A DNA stretch of 64,000 nucleotides from Streptomyces kronopolitis. Lineage in GTDB: Bacteria; Actinomycetota; Actinomycetes; Streptomycetales; Streptomycetaceae. Location: contig NZ_BMND01000028.1 in assembly GCF_014646275.1 (NCBI RefSeq), forward strand, positions 1 to 64,000, given 5' to 3'. Under the pieces are notes generated by a model that saw only the letters and a program-made list of their open reading frames with translations, was not told the DNA's origin and did not search any database. The translations under genes were made by a program, and so were the position numbers. Positions 48,056 to 56,974 of this stretch are shown piece by piece. The stretch's first letter is position 1. Each line of letters opens with the position of its first letter.

Positions 48056-49861
48056 GTGCGTAGACCCCACATACGCAGACACCGTCTGGCGATCGCCGTC
48101 GCCGTGACGACGGCCGCGACGCTCACCGCGGGGGTGGCGAGCGCCGCCACCGCCACCACGGAGCACGCACCGGCCGCTGCGCCCGCCGCGACGTCCTCCC
48201 TCCAGAAGGTCGTGAACGCCGCCCGCGACGCCGCCGTCGCGCACTCCGCCGCCACCGGCGTCGGCAAGAAGGACACCCTCAAGGCCACGGACACCCTCGT
48301 GGACCCCGACGGCCGGCAGCACGTCCGCTTCGTCCGGACCCACCGCGGACTCCCGGTGCTCGGCGGCGACCTGGTCGTCCACCTGACCGCCAAGTCGGCG
48401 TACGAGGGCGTCACCCGCGCCTACCGCCACCAGGTCGACGTGGCCGACACGGACCCGAAGCTGTCGGCGACGGAGGCGCAGTCGAAGGCCGCCTCCGTGG
48501 CCAAGGGCCAGGCCGGCGAGGCCGAACTGATCGTGGACGCCCGCGACGACCGGACCACGCTCGCCTACCAGGTGCAGGTGGACGACAGCCGCACCGCCGA
48601 GGCCGACGGTGCCCGTACCGTCATCCTCGACGCGGCGACCGGGGCGGTGCTCAGCAACACCCCGGCCAACGACTCCTTCCTGTCCCCCGCGCTCCAGAAG
48701 AAGCTGCGCGCACGGGGCGAGCACCTCAACCCCACGACCGGGCTGGCCGCCCCCGCGGCGCCCGTCAGCACCGAGGCGGCGGCGACCCCCGGGTTCCCGG
48801 CCGCGGCCAAGGGCACCGGCTCGTCCCTGTTCGTCGGCAAGGTGCCGCTGTCCACCACCCGGACGGCGAAGAAGTCCTTCACCCTCAAGGACTCCACCCG
48901 CGGCAACACCGAGACCCGGGACGCCGGCAACAAGGAAGCGGAGAAGTTCTCCGACGGCAAGGCGTTCACCAGCACCACCAACCGCTGGGGCAACGGCACC
49001 ACGAGCAGCCGCGCCACCGCCGCCGTGGACGCCCAGTACGGCATCAGCAGCACCCTCGACTTCTACAAGAAGACGTTCGGCCGCAAAGGCATCAAGAACG
49101 ACGGCCGCGGGGCCCACGCCCTGGTGCACTTCGGCAAGAAGGTCGGCAACGCCTACTGGTCGTCCGACTGCGGCTGCATGCTCTACGGCGACGGTGACGG
49201 CGCGACGTTCGCCAAGCCCCTGGTCGTCCTGGACGTCACGGGCCATGAGCTCACCCACGGCGTGGTCGACGCGACGGCCAAGCTCCGGCCCACCCGCGTC
49301 GACGAGGAGGGCAACCAGTACGGCGAGCCGGGCGCCCTCAACGAGTCGCTGGCGGACATCTTCGGCAGCGCGGTCGAGTTCTCGGCCAACAACCCGAAGA
49401 ACCCGCCGAATTACCTGATGGGCGAGAAGCTCGGGCTCCAGCAGAAGTTCCTGCGCCGCCTGGACAAGCCCTCCCTGGACAAGCTGGAGGGCACCGTCGA
49501 CTACTGGTCGAAGGCGGCCTACGACACCGAGGTGCACGCCGGTTCCGGCATCTCCTCGCACGCCTTCTACCTGCTGGCCGAGGGCAGCGGGAAGAAGACC
49601 ATCAGCGGCGTCGCCTACGACTCCCCCACCCACGACGGCTCCAAGGTGACCGGCATCGGGCGGACCAAGGCGACGGCGATCTTCTACCGGGCGCTCACCC
49701 GGTACATGGTCTCCACGACCGACTTCCATGACGCGCGGGTCGCCACCCTGCACGCGGCCAAGGACCTCTACGGCGCCTCCAGCACCGAGTACAAGACGGT
49801 GAACAAGGCCTGGTCCGCGGTGAACGTGACGGCGGCCAACTCGCCCTCCGCCCAGCACTGA
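48056..49861 (+). CDS. Secreted M4-family (thermolysin-like) metalloprotease
   Basis: A 601-aa preproprotease. An Arg-rich signal peptide (residues 1-30, ending VASAATA) is followed by an FTP and propeptide region (about 50-200), then the catalytic domain. The zinc site is H397ELTH401 with Glu430 in ALNESLADIFG, and a downstream His (SSHAFYLLAEGSG) completes the catalytic set. The GTG start follows AAGGA. It is exported and self-activated, then degrades extracellular proteins. It is monocistronic with a strong terminator. Confidence 0.94.
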   Translation: MRRPHIRRHRLAIAVAVTTAATLTAGVASAATATTEHAPAAAPAATSSLQKVVNAARDAAVAHSAATGVGKKDTLKATDTLVDPDGRQHVRFVRTHRGLPVLGGDLVVHLTAKSAYEGVTRAYRHQVDVADTDPKLSATEAQSKAASVAKGQAGEAELIVDARDDRTTLAYQVQVDDSRTAEADGARTVILDAATGAVLSNTPANDSFLSPALQKKLRARGEHLNPTTGLAAPAAPVSTEAAATPGFPAAAKGTGSSLFVGKVPLSTTRTAKKSFTLKDSTRGNTETRDAGNKEAEKFSDGKAFTSTTNRWGNGTTSSRATAAVDAQYGISSTLDFYKKTFGRKGIKNDGRGAHALVHFGKKVGNAYWSSDCGCMLYGDGDGATFAKPLVVLDVTGHELTHGVVDATAKLRPTRVDEEGNQYGEPGALNESLADIFGSAVEFSANNPKNPPNYLMGEKLGLQQKFLRRLDKPSLDKLEGTVDYWSKAAYDTEVHAGSGISSHAFYLLAEGSGKKTISGVAYDSPTHDGSKVTGIGRTKATAIFYRALTRYMVSTTDFHDARVATLHAAKDLYGASSTEYKTVNKAWSAVNVTAANSPSAQH

Positions 49862-49880
49862 TCCTCCGGGGTCCGGGCAC

Positions 49881-49915
49881 GCGTGGTGCCCCCGCACGCC
49901 GCGGGGGCACCACGC
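49881..49915 (+). terminator. Strong stem-loop after the M4 protease gene
   Basis: GCGTGGTGCCCCCGC / GCGGGGGCACCACGC, a perfect 15-bp stem with a 5-nt loop, 20 bp after the stop codon. Confidence 0.8.
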
Positions 49916-49940
49916 TCCGCGTCCGGCTAGGTTGAAGCCC

Positions 49941-51140
49941 ATGATCACTGATCGCACGGGCGGGAGGCGGCGGCTCGGCTACCCGGTGGCGGCGGGCGTG
50001 TTCGCCATCGGCATGGCCGGCACCACCCTTCCCACCCCGCTGTACGGGCTCTACCGCGCGCAGCTCGGGTTCTCCGAGCTGATGGTGACCGTGGTCTTCG
50101 CGGTGTACGCGCTGGGTGTGATCACGGTGCTGCTGCTCGCGGGCAACGTCTCAGACGAGGTGGGGCGGCGCCCGGTGCTGCTGGTCGCGCTGGGGCTGTC
50201 CGCGGCCAGCGCGCTGTGCTTCCTCTTCGAGGGCGGGCTGCCGATGCTGCTGCTCGGACGGGTGCTGTCCGGCTTCGCCGCCGGGCTGTTCAGCGGCGCC
50301 GCCACCGCGACGGTGCTGGAACTCGCCGAGCCCGGCCAGGAGGTGCGGGCGGGGTTCGCCGCCACCGCCGCGAACATGGGCGGCCTCGGCTGCGGCCCGC
50401 TGCTGTCGGGTCTTCTCGCCCAGTACGCGCCCTGGCCGCTGCGGCTGCCGTTCATGGTGCACCTCGCACTGCTGGCCCTGGCGGCCGTCGCCACCTGGCT
50501 GCTCCCGGAGACCGTCGCCCGGCCGCACCGCCCCCGGTCCCTGCGGCCGCAGGGCCTGGAGCTGCCGCCGGAGGTCCGGGGCGTCTTCGCCCCCTCGGCC
50601 GTCGCCGCCTTCGCCGGCTTCTCGCTGCTGGGTCTGTTCACCGCGGTGGCGCCGAGCTTCCTCGGCCAGACCCTGGGCGTGCACAACCTGGCCGTCGACG
50701 GACTGATCGTCTTCACCGTGTTCCTGGGGTCCACCACGGGCCAGTCCCTGACGGAGCGGATCGGTACCCGCAGGGCGCTGCCCGTCGGGTGCCTGGTGCT
50801 GGTCGTCGGCCTGGTGCTGGTGGCCACCTCGCTGGCCGTGGAATCGCTGCCGGTACTGGTCACCGGGGCGGTCTGCGGCGGCATCGGCCAGGGCCTGGCG
50901 TTCCGCGCCGGGCTGACCGCGGTGGGCCGGGCGGCACCGGCCGCGCACCGCGGCGGCACCATCTCGGCCTTCTTCCTCGTCGCCTATCTCGGGATCTCCC
51001 TGCCGGTCGTCGGCGTCGGCGCGCTCACCCTCGTGCTCGGCCTGCGCGGCGCCGGCCTGACCTTCTCCGCCTGCGTCATCGTGCTGACCGTGGCCGTCGG
51101 GCTCTACGTCCTGCGGCGGCCCCCGGCGGGCGAGGACTGA
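49941..51140 (+). CDS. MFS transporter (12-helix)
   Basis: A 399-aa major facilitator protein with twelve predicted helices. The motif-A loop reads AGNVSDEVGRRPVLL after helix 2, and the second half carries a related loop (TERIGTRRALPVG). The overall pattern resembles small-molecule exporters. The ATG at 49941 is used; a TTG at 49932 is also in frame. Its end overlaps the edge of a decayed P450 sequence on the other strand. Confidence 0.88.
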   Translation: MITDRTGGRRRLGYPVAAGVFAIGMAGTTLPTPLYGLYRAQLGFSELMVTVVFAVYALGVITVLLLAGNVSDEVGRRPVLLVALGLSAASALCFLFEGGLPMLLLGRVLSGFAAGLFSGAATATVLELAEPGQEVRAGFAATAANMGGLGCGPLLSGLLAQYAPWPLRLPFMVHLALLALAAVATWLLPETVARPHRPRSLRPQGLELPPEVRGVFAPSAVAAFAGFSLLGLFTAVAPSFLGQTLGVHNLAVDGLIVFTVFLGSTTGQSLTERIGTRRALPVGCLVLVVGLVLVATSLAVESLPVLVTGAVCGGIGQGLAFRAGLTAVGRAAPAAHRGGTISAFFLVAYLGISLPVVGVGALTLVLGLRGAGLTFSACVIVLTVAVGLYVLRRPPAGED

Positions 51141-51485
51141 CCGTCGGCGGGGGCGGGACCGTCCGCGAATGCCATGGCGGGGAACGCGTCGAGCAGCTGG
51201 TTGACGCCGGTCTCCACCTCGGCCGCGGCCGGCAGCGCGCCCACGCAGAAGTGCCGGCCGAGGGCAGCGCGGCGGACCCCGTCCAGATCGCTCGGGCGCG
51301 GGGCGGGGCGGGCCCCGGGGCCGTGCGCCCGCCGGACACCCGGCACGGCCGGGCACCACCCGTACGGCGTGCCGTCTTCACTCTCCTGCCGCTGTGGGCA
51401 CGCCGCCGGGGCGGTGGCCGGAAACCCTGGGATCCGGCAGTTCCCGATCCGGCCGCCTCCTCGGGGGCGGAGAAGTGAGAGACGC
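51141..51485. other. 345-bp gap containing a P450 remnant
   Basis: There is no intact gene here. The minus strand of 51158-51297 encodes a cytochrome P450 heme-loop fragment, listed separately. The right-hand 180 bp precede the next small gene and show nothing else. Confidence 0.45.
51158..51297 (-). pseudogene. Cytochrome P450 C-terminal fragment
   Basis: On the minus strand the frame reads LGRHFCVGALPAAAEVETG and on to LLDAFPAMAFADG. This is the P450 heme-cysteine loop plus the following L-helix and the FP..xFADG segment, in the right order and spacing. The conserved FGxG before it is not recognisable, and the normal last 20-30 residues are missing because the frame runs into the antisense of the MFS gene. 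No other P450 motif lies upstream, so it is a relic of a lost gene. Confidence 0.6.
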
Positions 51486-51818
51486 ATGGCCGCACGTTCC
51501 GCCCCTGGCCCCCTGAACCGGTACCGGCTCGGGCAGGCCCTCGCCGTGGCCCTCCTCGCGATGTGGTGCGCCGCCGGACCGGCCGTCGCCGCCCACCGGG
51601 GCGCGGTACGCGTACCGGCCGCCGGTCAACGGCCCGTCGGCGCCCCGGTGTTCACCGCCACGGCCCCCGCGCGCTCCGCCCCGGTGACGACGCCCACCAA
51701 GCCGCTGGTCTTCATGGGCCTGGGCACGATGGCCGGGCTGACCGTGGTGGCCGGTGCGGCGCTGGTCGCGAGCGCCCGGCGGCGCCGGGGCTCCGCCCCG
51801 CCGACGGACCGCTGCTGA
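51486..51818 (+). CDS. Small secreted or membrane-anchored protein of unknown function
   Basis: A 110-aa protein with an N-terminal signal segment (LAVALLAMWCAAGPAVAA), an Ala/Pro-rich extracellular stretch, and a C-terminal membrane helix (FMGLGTMAGLTVVAGAALVA) followed by ARRRR. The layout resembles a small surface-anchored protein, but it lacks an LPxTG sortase signal. GGAGAAGTGAGAG precedes the ATG at a rather long distance. Confidence 0.6.
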   Translation: MAARSAPGPLNRYRLGQALAVALLAMWCAAGPAVAAHRGAVRVPAAGQRPVGAPVFTATAPARSAPVTTPTKPLVFMGLGTMAGLTVVAGAALVASARRRRGSAPPTDRC

Positions 51819-51892
51819 CCGCCGCGCCCCGGCCCGCTACGCCCGCGGCCCCTGTCCGTACACCGGCGAACGGCAGAAAGGACCACCACGCC

Positions 51893-52720
51893 ATGCCCAC
51901 CCTCACGACGGCCGACGGCACGGAGATCTTCTACAAGGACTGGGGGACGGGCCGCCCCGTCGTGTTCAGTCACGGCTGGCCGCTCAACGCCGACGCCTGG
52001 GACGACCAGCTGCATCTCGTCGCCTCCCGCGGCTTTCGCGCGGTCGCCCATGACCGCCGCGGCCACGGCCGTTCCGGCCAGCCCTGGCAGGGCAACGACA
52101 TGGACACCTACGCGGACGACCTGGCGCGGCTGATGGACACGCTGGACCTGCGGGAGGCGGTGCTGGTCGGGCACTCCACCGGCGGCGGCGAGGTGGCCCG
52201 CTACATCGGCCGGCACGGCACCGGCCGGGTGGCGAAGGTGGTCCTGCTCGGTGCCGTGCCGCCGCTGATGCTCAGGACCGAGGCCAACCCGGAGGGGCTG
52301 CCGCTGGGGATCTTCGACGGGATCCGCGCGGGTGTGGCCGGTGACCGGTCGCAGTTCTACAAGGACCTCAGCGAGACCTTCTACGGCGCCAACCGGCACG
52401 GCTCCGCCGTCTCCCAGGGCGTGCGCGAGGCGTTCTGGCTGTGGAGCATGCAGGTGGGGCTGAAGGCGTCGTACGACTGCGTCAGGCAGTTCTCGGAGAC
52501 CGACTTCACCGAGGACCTCCAGCGGTTCGATGTCCCCACCCTGATCATCCACGGCGACGACGATCAGATCGTGCCGTTCGTGGCCTCCGCCCAGAAGTCG
52601 GCGAAGCTGGTGAAGGACGCCACGCTGAAGGTCTATCCGGGTGCGCCGCACGGCCTGTTCGCCGTCGGCTCGTACAAGGACGACTTCCACGCCGATCTGC
52701 TGGCGTTCCTCGACGGGTGA
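51893..52720 (+). CDS. Alpha/beta hydrolase (cofactor-free haloperoxidase/esterase type)
   Basis: A 275-aa hydrolase. The nucleophile elbow is GHSTGGG with Ser95; the acid is in IHGDDDQIVPF and the His in YPGAPHGLF. FSHGWPLNADAWD is the oxyanion region. The sequence is of the non-heme chloroperoxidase (BpoA) type. These act as esterases or perhydrolases and form peracids, so the old haloperoxidase name overstates the role. AAAGGACC lies upstream of the ATG. Convergent with a small secreted-protein gene. Confidence 0.92.
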   Translation: MPTLTTADGTEIFYKDWGTGRPVVFSHGWPLNADAWDDQLHLVASRGFRAVAHDRRGHGRSGQPWQGNDMDTYADDLARLMDTLDLREAVLVGHSTGGGEVARYIGRHGTGRVAKVVLLGAVPPLMLRTEANPEGLPLGIFDGIRAGVAGDRSQFYKDLSETFYGANRHGSAVSQGVREAFWLWSMQVGLKASYDCVRQFSETDFTEDLQRFDVPTLIIHGDDDQIVPFVASAQKSAKLVKDATLKVYPGAPHGLFAVGSYKDDFHADLLAFLDG

Positions 52721-52791
52721 GCGACGGCCCGGCCCCGTGCCGGTCCGGCGCACGGCCGCGCACACAAACCGGCGCCGGCCGTCAGCTTTGA

Positions 52792-53022
52792 TTACCTCCG
52801 GCGGCCGTCAAAGCCCCAGCCGCTGCGCTCGCAGCCTTCGCTGAACACGGGGCCGACGCGGTCCAGGACGCCCGCCGAGAGCCAGCAGGCGGCGTGGTGG
52901 CCGTGACCGCGGCCGTGGTTGTTGTGGTGGTGGCCCTTGTTGCAGGCCAGGGCGGCGCTCGCACCGCCCATGACGATGGTGGTGGCCAGGGCGCTGGCTG
53001 CGATCGCGGCGCGAATGCGCAT
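52792..53022 (-). CDS. Small secreted His/Cys-containing protein
   Basis: A 76-aa exported protein. The signal peptide (AAIAASALATTIVMGGASAALA) leaves a mature peptide of about 50 residues that opens CNKGHHHNNHGRGHGHH and has three cysteines (in ALACN, AACWL and EGCERS). The dense His cluster suggests copper, zinc or nickel binding. GGAG lies 5 nt before the ATG. I do not recognise the family, and it is not a chaplin. Confidence 0.65.
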   Translation of the reverse strand: MRIRAAIAASALATTIVMGGASAALACNKGHHHNNHGRGHGHHAACWLSAGVLDRVGPVFSEGCERSGWGFDGRRR

Positions 53023-53370
53023 GTCTGCTCCTTGGGAGGATCAAAGGGGTATATCGACCTTTTCAGTGATCACCTTCGCAGAACCTCCCAAAACCCCCTT
53101 CAACCTGAATTACGCGAGTCGGCGTAACGGCTTGCCTGGTTTTTACCCGGCGTGTGTCCGGCCCCGGCTCCCGGCCCGCCGATCCCACGCGGAGGACCGG
53201 AACCCCCAACGCCCTTGCACAGACGGCTTGTTCACGGCCGGACGCGGCCCCAGGCACCCCTTCGGGGCGGGCGTCCGCTCATCGCGGACCGCTCGCCCCG
53301 AAGGGATGACCCGTCCGTCGCCGGTTCGGCCCAGTCCGGCGGCAGGCACTCGGCCTGCGGGGCCCGGCGG
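53023..53370. other. 348-bp gap upstream of the His-rich gene
   Basis: The left third is AT-rich and should contain the promoter of the His-rich secreted protein. The right part holds the large hairpin at 53258-53305 that ends the SHOCT-protein transcript. No gene is seen. Confidence 0.45.
53258..53305. terminator. Two-tier terminator hairpin
   Basis: Outer arms CCCTTCGGGGCG / CGCCCCGAAGGG (12 bp, perfect) enclose an inner GTCCGC / GCGGAC stem with a 5-nt loop. It lies 66 bp past the end of the leftward SHOCT-protein gene. The CTTCGG tetraloop sequence within each arm allows alternative folds. Confidence 0.7.
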
Positions 53371-53766
53371 TCAGGCGAGTACCTTCGCCTTGGCCTTCTG
53401 GAACTCCTCCTCGGTGATGTCCCCGTGGTTCTTCAGCTCGGCGAGCTTCGCCAGGGAATCCGCGTGCCGGGCGGTCTCGTCACCGGTCCCTGCGGTCTCC
53501 CGGAGGTAGTGCTGCAGCTGCTTCTGCTGCCGTTCGGCCTGCGCGTACTCCCGCTCGCTCATTCCGTGGCCGCGCGCGATCACGTAGATGAAGACGCCCA
53601 GGAAGGGCAGCACGATCACCAGGACGAGCCAGCCCGTCTTGGCCCAGTTGTTGATGTCACGGCTCCGGAAGATGTCACCGATGATCCTGAAGAGCAGGAT
53701 CAGCCAGAGGATCCACAGAAAGATCAGGCACATCGTCCAGAACGCGTTGAGCAGCGGGTAGTCCAT
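53371..53766 (-). CDS. PLDc_N/SHOCT-domain membrane protein
   Basis: A 131-aa protein. Two N-terminal helices (FWTMCLIFLWILWLILLF and WLVLVIVLPFLGVFIYVIAR) make a PLDc_N module. A coiled, Gln-rich linker follows, and the last 35 residues are a SHOCT domain (LAKLAELKNHGDITEEEF, then QKAKAKVLA). Such proteins are common in Streptomyces and of unknown function; SHOCT is thought to mediate oligomerisation. It starts 50 bp downstream of the large phosphatase gene and may be co-transcribed with it. Confidence 0.88.
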   Translation of the reverse strand: MDYPLLNAFWTMCLIFLWILWLILLFRIIGDIFRSRDINNWAKTGWLVLVIVLPFLGVFIYVIARGHGMSEREYAQAERQQKQLQHYLRETAGTGDETARHADSLAKLAELKNHGDITEEEFQKAKAKVLA

Positions 53767-53815
53767 CGCGGCCTCCTTGTGACGCCGGTAGCCCCGAGCT
53801 CATCCGTCCCTCACG

Positions 53816-56524
53816 TCAAGGATCGTCGAGGTCGACGTCCAGCGCTACCAGATCGACGCCGGTGAGGGCCTGTTCCGTCCAGATCACCTTGCCGCTCGCG
53901 GTGTAGCGGGTCCCCCAGCGTTCGGCCAATTGGGCGACGAGGAAGAGGCCGCGGCCGCCCTCGTCCGTGGTGGCGGCCTGCCGCAGATGCGGTGAGGTAC
54001 TGCTGCGGTCGGAGACCTCGCAGATCAGGGCGGTGTCGCGGATCAGCCGCACCCCGATGGGGCCGGCCGCGTACCGGATGGAGTTGGTGACCAGCTCGCT
54101 GAGGATCAGCTCGGCGGTGAACGCCGCGTCCGCCAGGCCCCATTCGATCAGCTTGCGGACCGCCGTGGCGCGTATGTGGGCCACGGCCGAGGGGTCCGGC
54201 GGCACCTCCCACTCGGCGACGTGCGCGGTGTCCAGCACCTGGGTGCGGGCCACGAGCAGGGCGATGTCGTCGATGGGGCGCTCCGGCAGCAGCACGCCGA
54301 GCGCGGCCTCACAGGTCTCCTCCGGCGTCCGCGCGGGATGGTCGGCCAGCGTGCGGCTCAGCAGGGCCATGCCCTCGTCGAGGTCGCGGTTGCGGTCCTC
54401 GACGAGGCCGTCGGTGAACAGCACCAGACGGCTCGCCTCGGGCAGCTGCCGGTGCCAGGTCTCGAACGGCAGCCCGCCGAGCCCGAGGGGCGGGCCGCCG
54501 GGCACGTCGGCGACCTCGGCGGTGCCGTCCGGCCGCAGCAGCAGGGGCTGGACGTGCCCGGCGCGCGCCATGGTGCAGTTCCCGGACGCCGGGTCGTAGA
54601 TGGCGTAGAGGCAGGTGGCGCCGGTGACCGACCCCTCGGCGCCCTCGTCCTGGTCGATGCGGGTGACGAGTTCGTCGAGGTGCCAGAGGATCTCGTCGGG
54701 CGGCAGGTCCAGATTGGCGAAGTTGTGGACCGCGGTGCGCAGCCGGCCCATCGTGGCGGCGGCGTGCAGTCCGTGCCCCACGACGTCCCCGACGACCAGC
54801 GCCACCCGGGCGCCGGGCAGCGGGATGATGTCGAACCAGTCGCCGCCGACGCCGCCGAGTCCGCCGCGCCCCGCCTGGGCGGGCAGATAGCGGTAGGCCG
54901 CCTCGACCGCGTTCTGCTCCGGCAGGGCCCGCGGCAGGAGGCTGCGCTGCAGGGTGACGGCCATGGTGTGCTCGCGGGTGTACCGGCGGGCGTTGTCGAT
55001 GCTCACCGCGGCGCGCGCGACCAGCTCCTCGGCGACGGACAGGTCCTCGTCCTCGAACGGCTCGGGCACGTTGGAGCGCCAGAAGATGGCCACGCCCAGG
55101 ATGACGCCGCGGGCCCGCAGCGGCACCGCGATCCTGGAGTGGATGCCGTGCTGGACTATCTTTCTGGCCCGGTCGGGGCTCTGCAGATGCCAGCCGGTGA
55201 ACGCCGCCAGATCCGCCTCCAGGGCCGCCTGCCCGCTCAGGAGGCTGGCGCCGAGGGCGGTGGCGGGCTCGAAGCGGATCAGCCGGCCGACGGGGTAGAG
55301 GCCGCTCTCGGGCGGCGCGCCGCTGAGCGCCGTGCGCCGCATCTCCACGGCCGCGCCGGAGGGCGGGGTCGGCTCCTCACCGATCAGCACGTCCTCGGCC
55401 AGGTCGACGGTGACGATGTCGGCGAAACGGGTGGAGCCGAACTCCACGAGCTCCTCGCAGGTGCGCACCACGTCCAGGGTGGTGCCGATCTCCGTACCGG
55501 CGTCGTAGAGCAGCTTGAGGCGGCCGCGGGCCACGTCGGCCCGGCCGGTGAGCGCCCGCAGCTCGGTGGTGTCGCGCAGCGTGGTGACGCTGCCCGGCGG
55601 TCCCCCGGCCTGGTCCGTCGAGCGCTGGTTGACGGCCAGCAGCCGGTCGCCGACCGGGTGGACCTCGTCGGTGACGACCCGGCCGGAGGCCAGCAGATGG
55701 GCGGTGGCGGGGTCGAGTCCCAGCTCGGTGACCGGCCGCCCCTCGACCTCGGACGGCAGGTCGAGCAGCCGGCGCGCCTCGTCGTTGGCCAGCAGCAGGC
55801 AGCCGTCACCGCCGACGATGATCACACCCTCGCGTACGGCGTGCAGCACCGCGTCGTGGTGTTCGTACATCCGGGTCATCTCGGCCGGGCCGAGGCCGTG
55901 GGTCTGACGCCGCAGGCGCCTGCTGACCAGTGCGGTGCCGCCGGTGGCCACGAGGAGGACGCCGGCCGCGGCGCCGAAGAGCAGCGGGAACTGGTTGTCG
56001 ACGACGCCGCTGACGCGATTGACGGTGATACCGGCCGAGACCAGCCCGATGACCTTGCCGTTGCTGCCGAAGACCGGCACGACGGCCTGCACCAGGGGCC
56101 CGATGGTGCCGGTGATCCGCTCGGTGACCACCCCGCCGGCCAGCGCCGGTTTGATCGTGCCTACGAACTTCTTGCCGATGCGGTTGGGGATGGGGTGGGT
56201 GTAGCGGATGCCCTGCGTGTTCATCACGACGATGAAGTCGACCTCGGAGCGTTTGCGTGCGGCTTCCGTCCGCGGCTGCAGTACCGCGGTCGGATGGGCG
56301 CTCCGCAGGGCCGCCTCGATGCCCGGCGCGTTCGCGAAGGCCTCGGCGACCGCGACCGACCGGTTGCGGGCCTCGCGGTCTCCGTCGGCCCTGGATTGCA
56401 GCACGAGGGCCGCGATGGCGGCGGCGACGAGCAACACCACGATCGCCACCTGCAGGAGAAAGACCTGACCTGCGACAGTTCGCATCCTGAGAACCGAACG
56501 CGGGCGGCCGTAGCGTCCGGCCAT
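53816..56524 (-). CDS. Sensor SpoIIE phosphatase with sCache, PAS, GAF and HATPase domains
   Basis: A 902-aa multidomain regulator. A first helix (VFLLQVAIVVLLVAAAI) and a second near 180 (FGAAAGVLLVATGGTAL) flank an extracytoplasmic sCache/PDC-like sensor. A PAS domain (about 220-320), a GAF domain (350-510), a SpoIIE phosphatase domain (GGVGGDWFDII, VVGDVVGHGLHA, LVLFTDGLVEDRN, IDDIALLVART) and a C-terminal HATPase_c domain of the RsbW type (LILSELVTNSIRYA, GGRGLFLV) follow. One protein thus holds both the kinase-like and phosphatase activities of a partner switch. ATG 56524 is preferred; 56548 is the alternative. Confidence 0.9.
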   Translation of the reverse strand: MAGRYGRPRSVLRMRTVAGQVFLLQVAIVVLLVAAAIAALVLQSRADGDREARNRSVAVAEAFANAPGIEAALRSAHPTAVLQPRTEAARKRSEVDFIVVMNTQGIRYTHPIPNRIGKKFVGTIKPALAGGVVTERITGTIGPLVQAVVPVFGSNGKVIGLVSAGITVNRVSGVVDNQFPLLFGAAAGVLLVATGGTALVSRRLRRQTHGLGPAEMTRMYEHHDAVLHAVREGVIIVGGDGCLLLANDEARRLLDLPSEVEGRPVTELGLDPATAHLLASGRVVTDEVHPVGDRLLAVNQRSTDQAGGPPGSVTTLRDTTELRALTGRADVARGRLKLLYDAGTEIGTTLDVVRTCEELVEFGSTRFADIVTVDLAEDVLIGEEPTPPSGAAVEMRRTALSGAPPESGLYPVGRLIRFEPATALGASLLSGQAALEADLAAFTGWHLQSPDRARKIVQHGIHSRIAVPLRARGVILGVAIFWRSNVPEPFEDEDLSVAEELVARAAVSIDNARRYTREHTMAVTLQRSLLPRALPEQNAVEAAYRYLPAQAGRGGLGGVGGDWFDIIPLPGARVALVVGDVVGHGLHAAATMGRLRTAVHNFANLDLPPDEILWHLDELVTRIDQDEGAEGSVTGATCLYAIYDPASGNCTMARAGHVQPLLLRPDGTAEVADVPGGPPLGLGGLPFETWHRQLPEASRLVLFTDGLVEDRNRDLDEGMALLSRTLADHPARTPEETCEAALGVLLPERPIDDIALLVARTQVLDTAHVAEWEVPPDPSAVAHIRATAVRKLIEWGLADAAFTAELILSELVTNSIRYAAGPIGVRLIRDTALICEVSDRSSTSPHLRQAATTDEGGRGLFLVAQLAERWGTRYTASGKVIWTEQALTGVDLVALDVDLDDP

Positions 56525-56974
56525 GTCCTCTTTGTACACCTCCCGCATACGGTGGGCGAGCCGCGCGATGCGGAGCGCAGCAGCAGCGAGCGCCCGCGCT
56601 GCTGCCGGGCGGCCTCACGGGCTGTCAGAGGATCGTCCCGTGATCCGGGGCCGGGCGCCAGAGGGCGGAAAGTCTCGCGGGTAGGTTTTACTGGTACGCA
56701 TATGCGAACCTCTTCGACGAAGAGGACATACACGGCGCTCGCGAGGCGCCGCGGCTCGGGGAACAAATCGCCCATGGTCCGGGCGGTTCATGTAACTCTT
56801 CCCACAGGGCCGGACGCTTGCCTGATCGGCACCGGGCGCCCGTGTGAGTCCGGCGTAAGCACGATATGCCTGGTCAGCCGCGCTCGCCAGGCGAGCGGAT
56901 CCGGCCCGGGGGTGGTAAGGGGATGCCCCCTGCCGTGACGGGGGCGGGCCGGACGGTATGAGACGTTCGTGGGC
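56525..56974. other. 450-bp gap between divergent genes
   Basis: It should contain the promoters for the sensor phosphatase and for the small gene at 56975. CCTCTTCG-A-CGAAGAGG at 56709-56725 is a perfect 17-bp palindrome in a relatively AT-rich patch and is the only standout signal. No gene is supported. Confidence 0.45.
56709..56725. promoter_or_regulatory. 17-bp palindrome, possible operator
   Basis: CCTCTTCG-A-CGAAGAGG, perfect, between divergent genes. The regulator is unknown. Confidence 0.4.
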
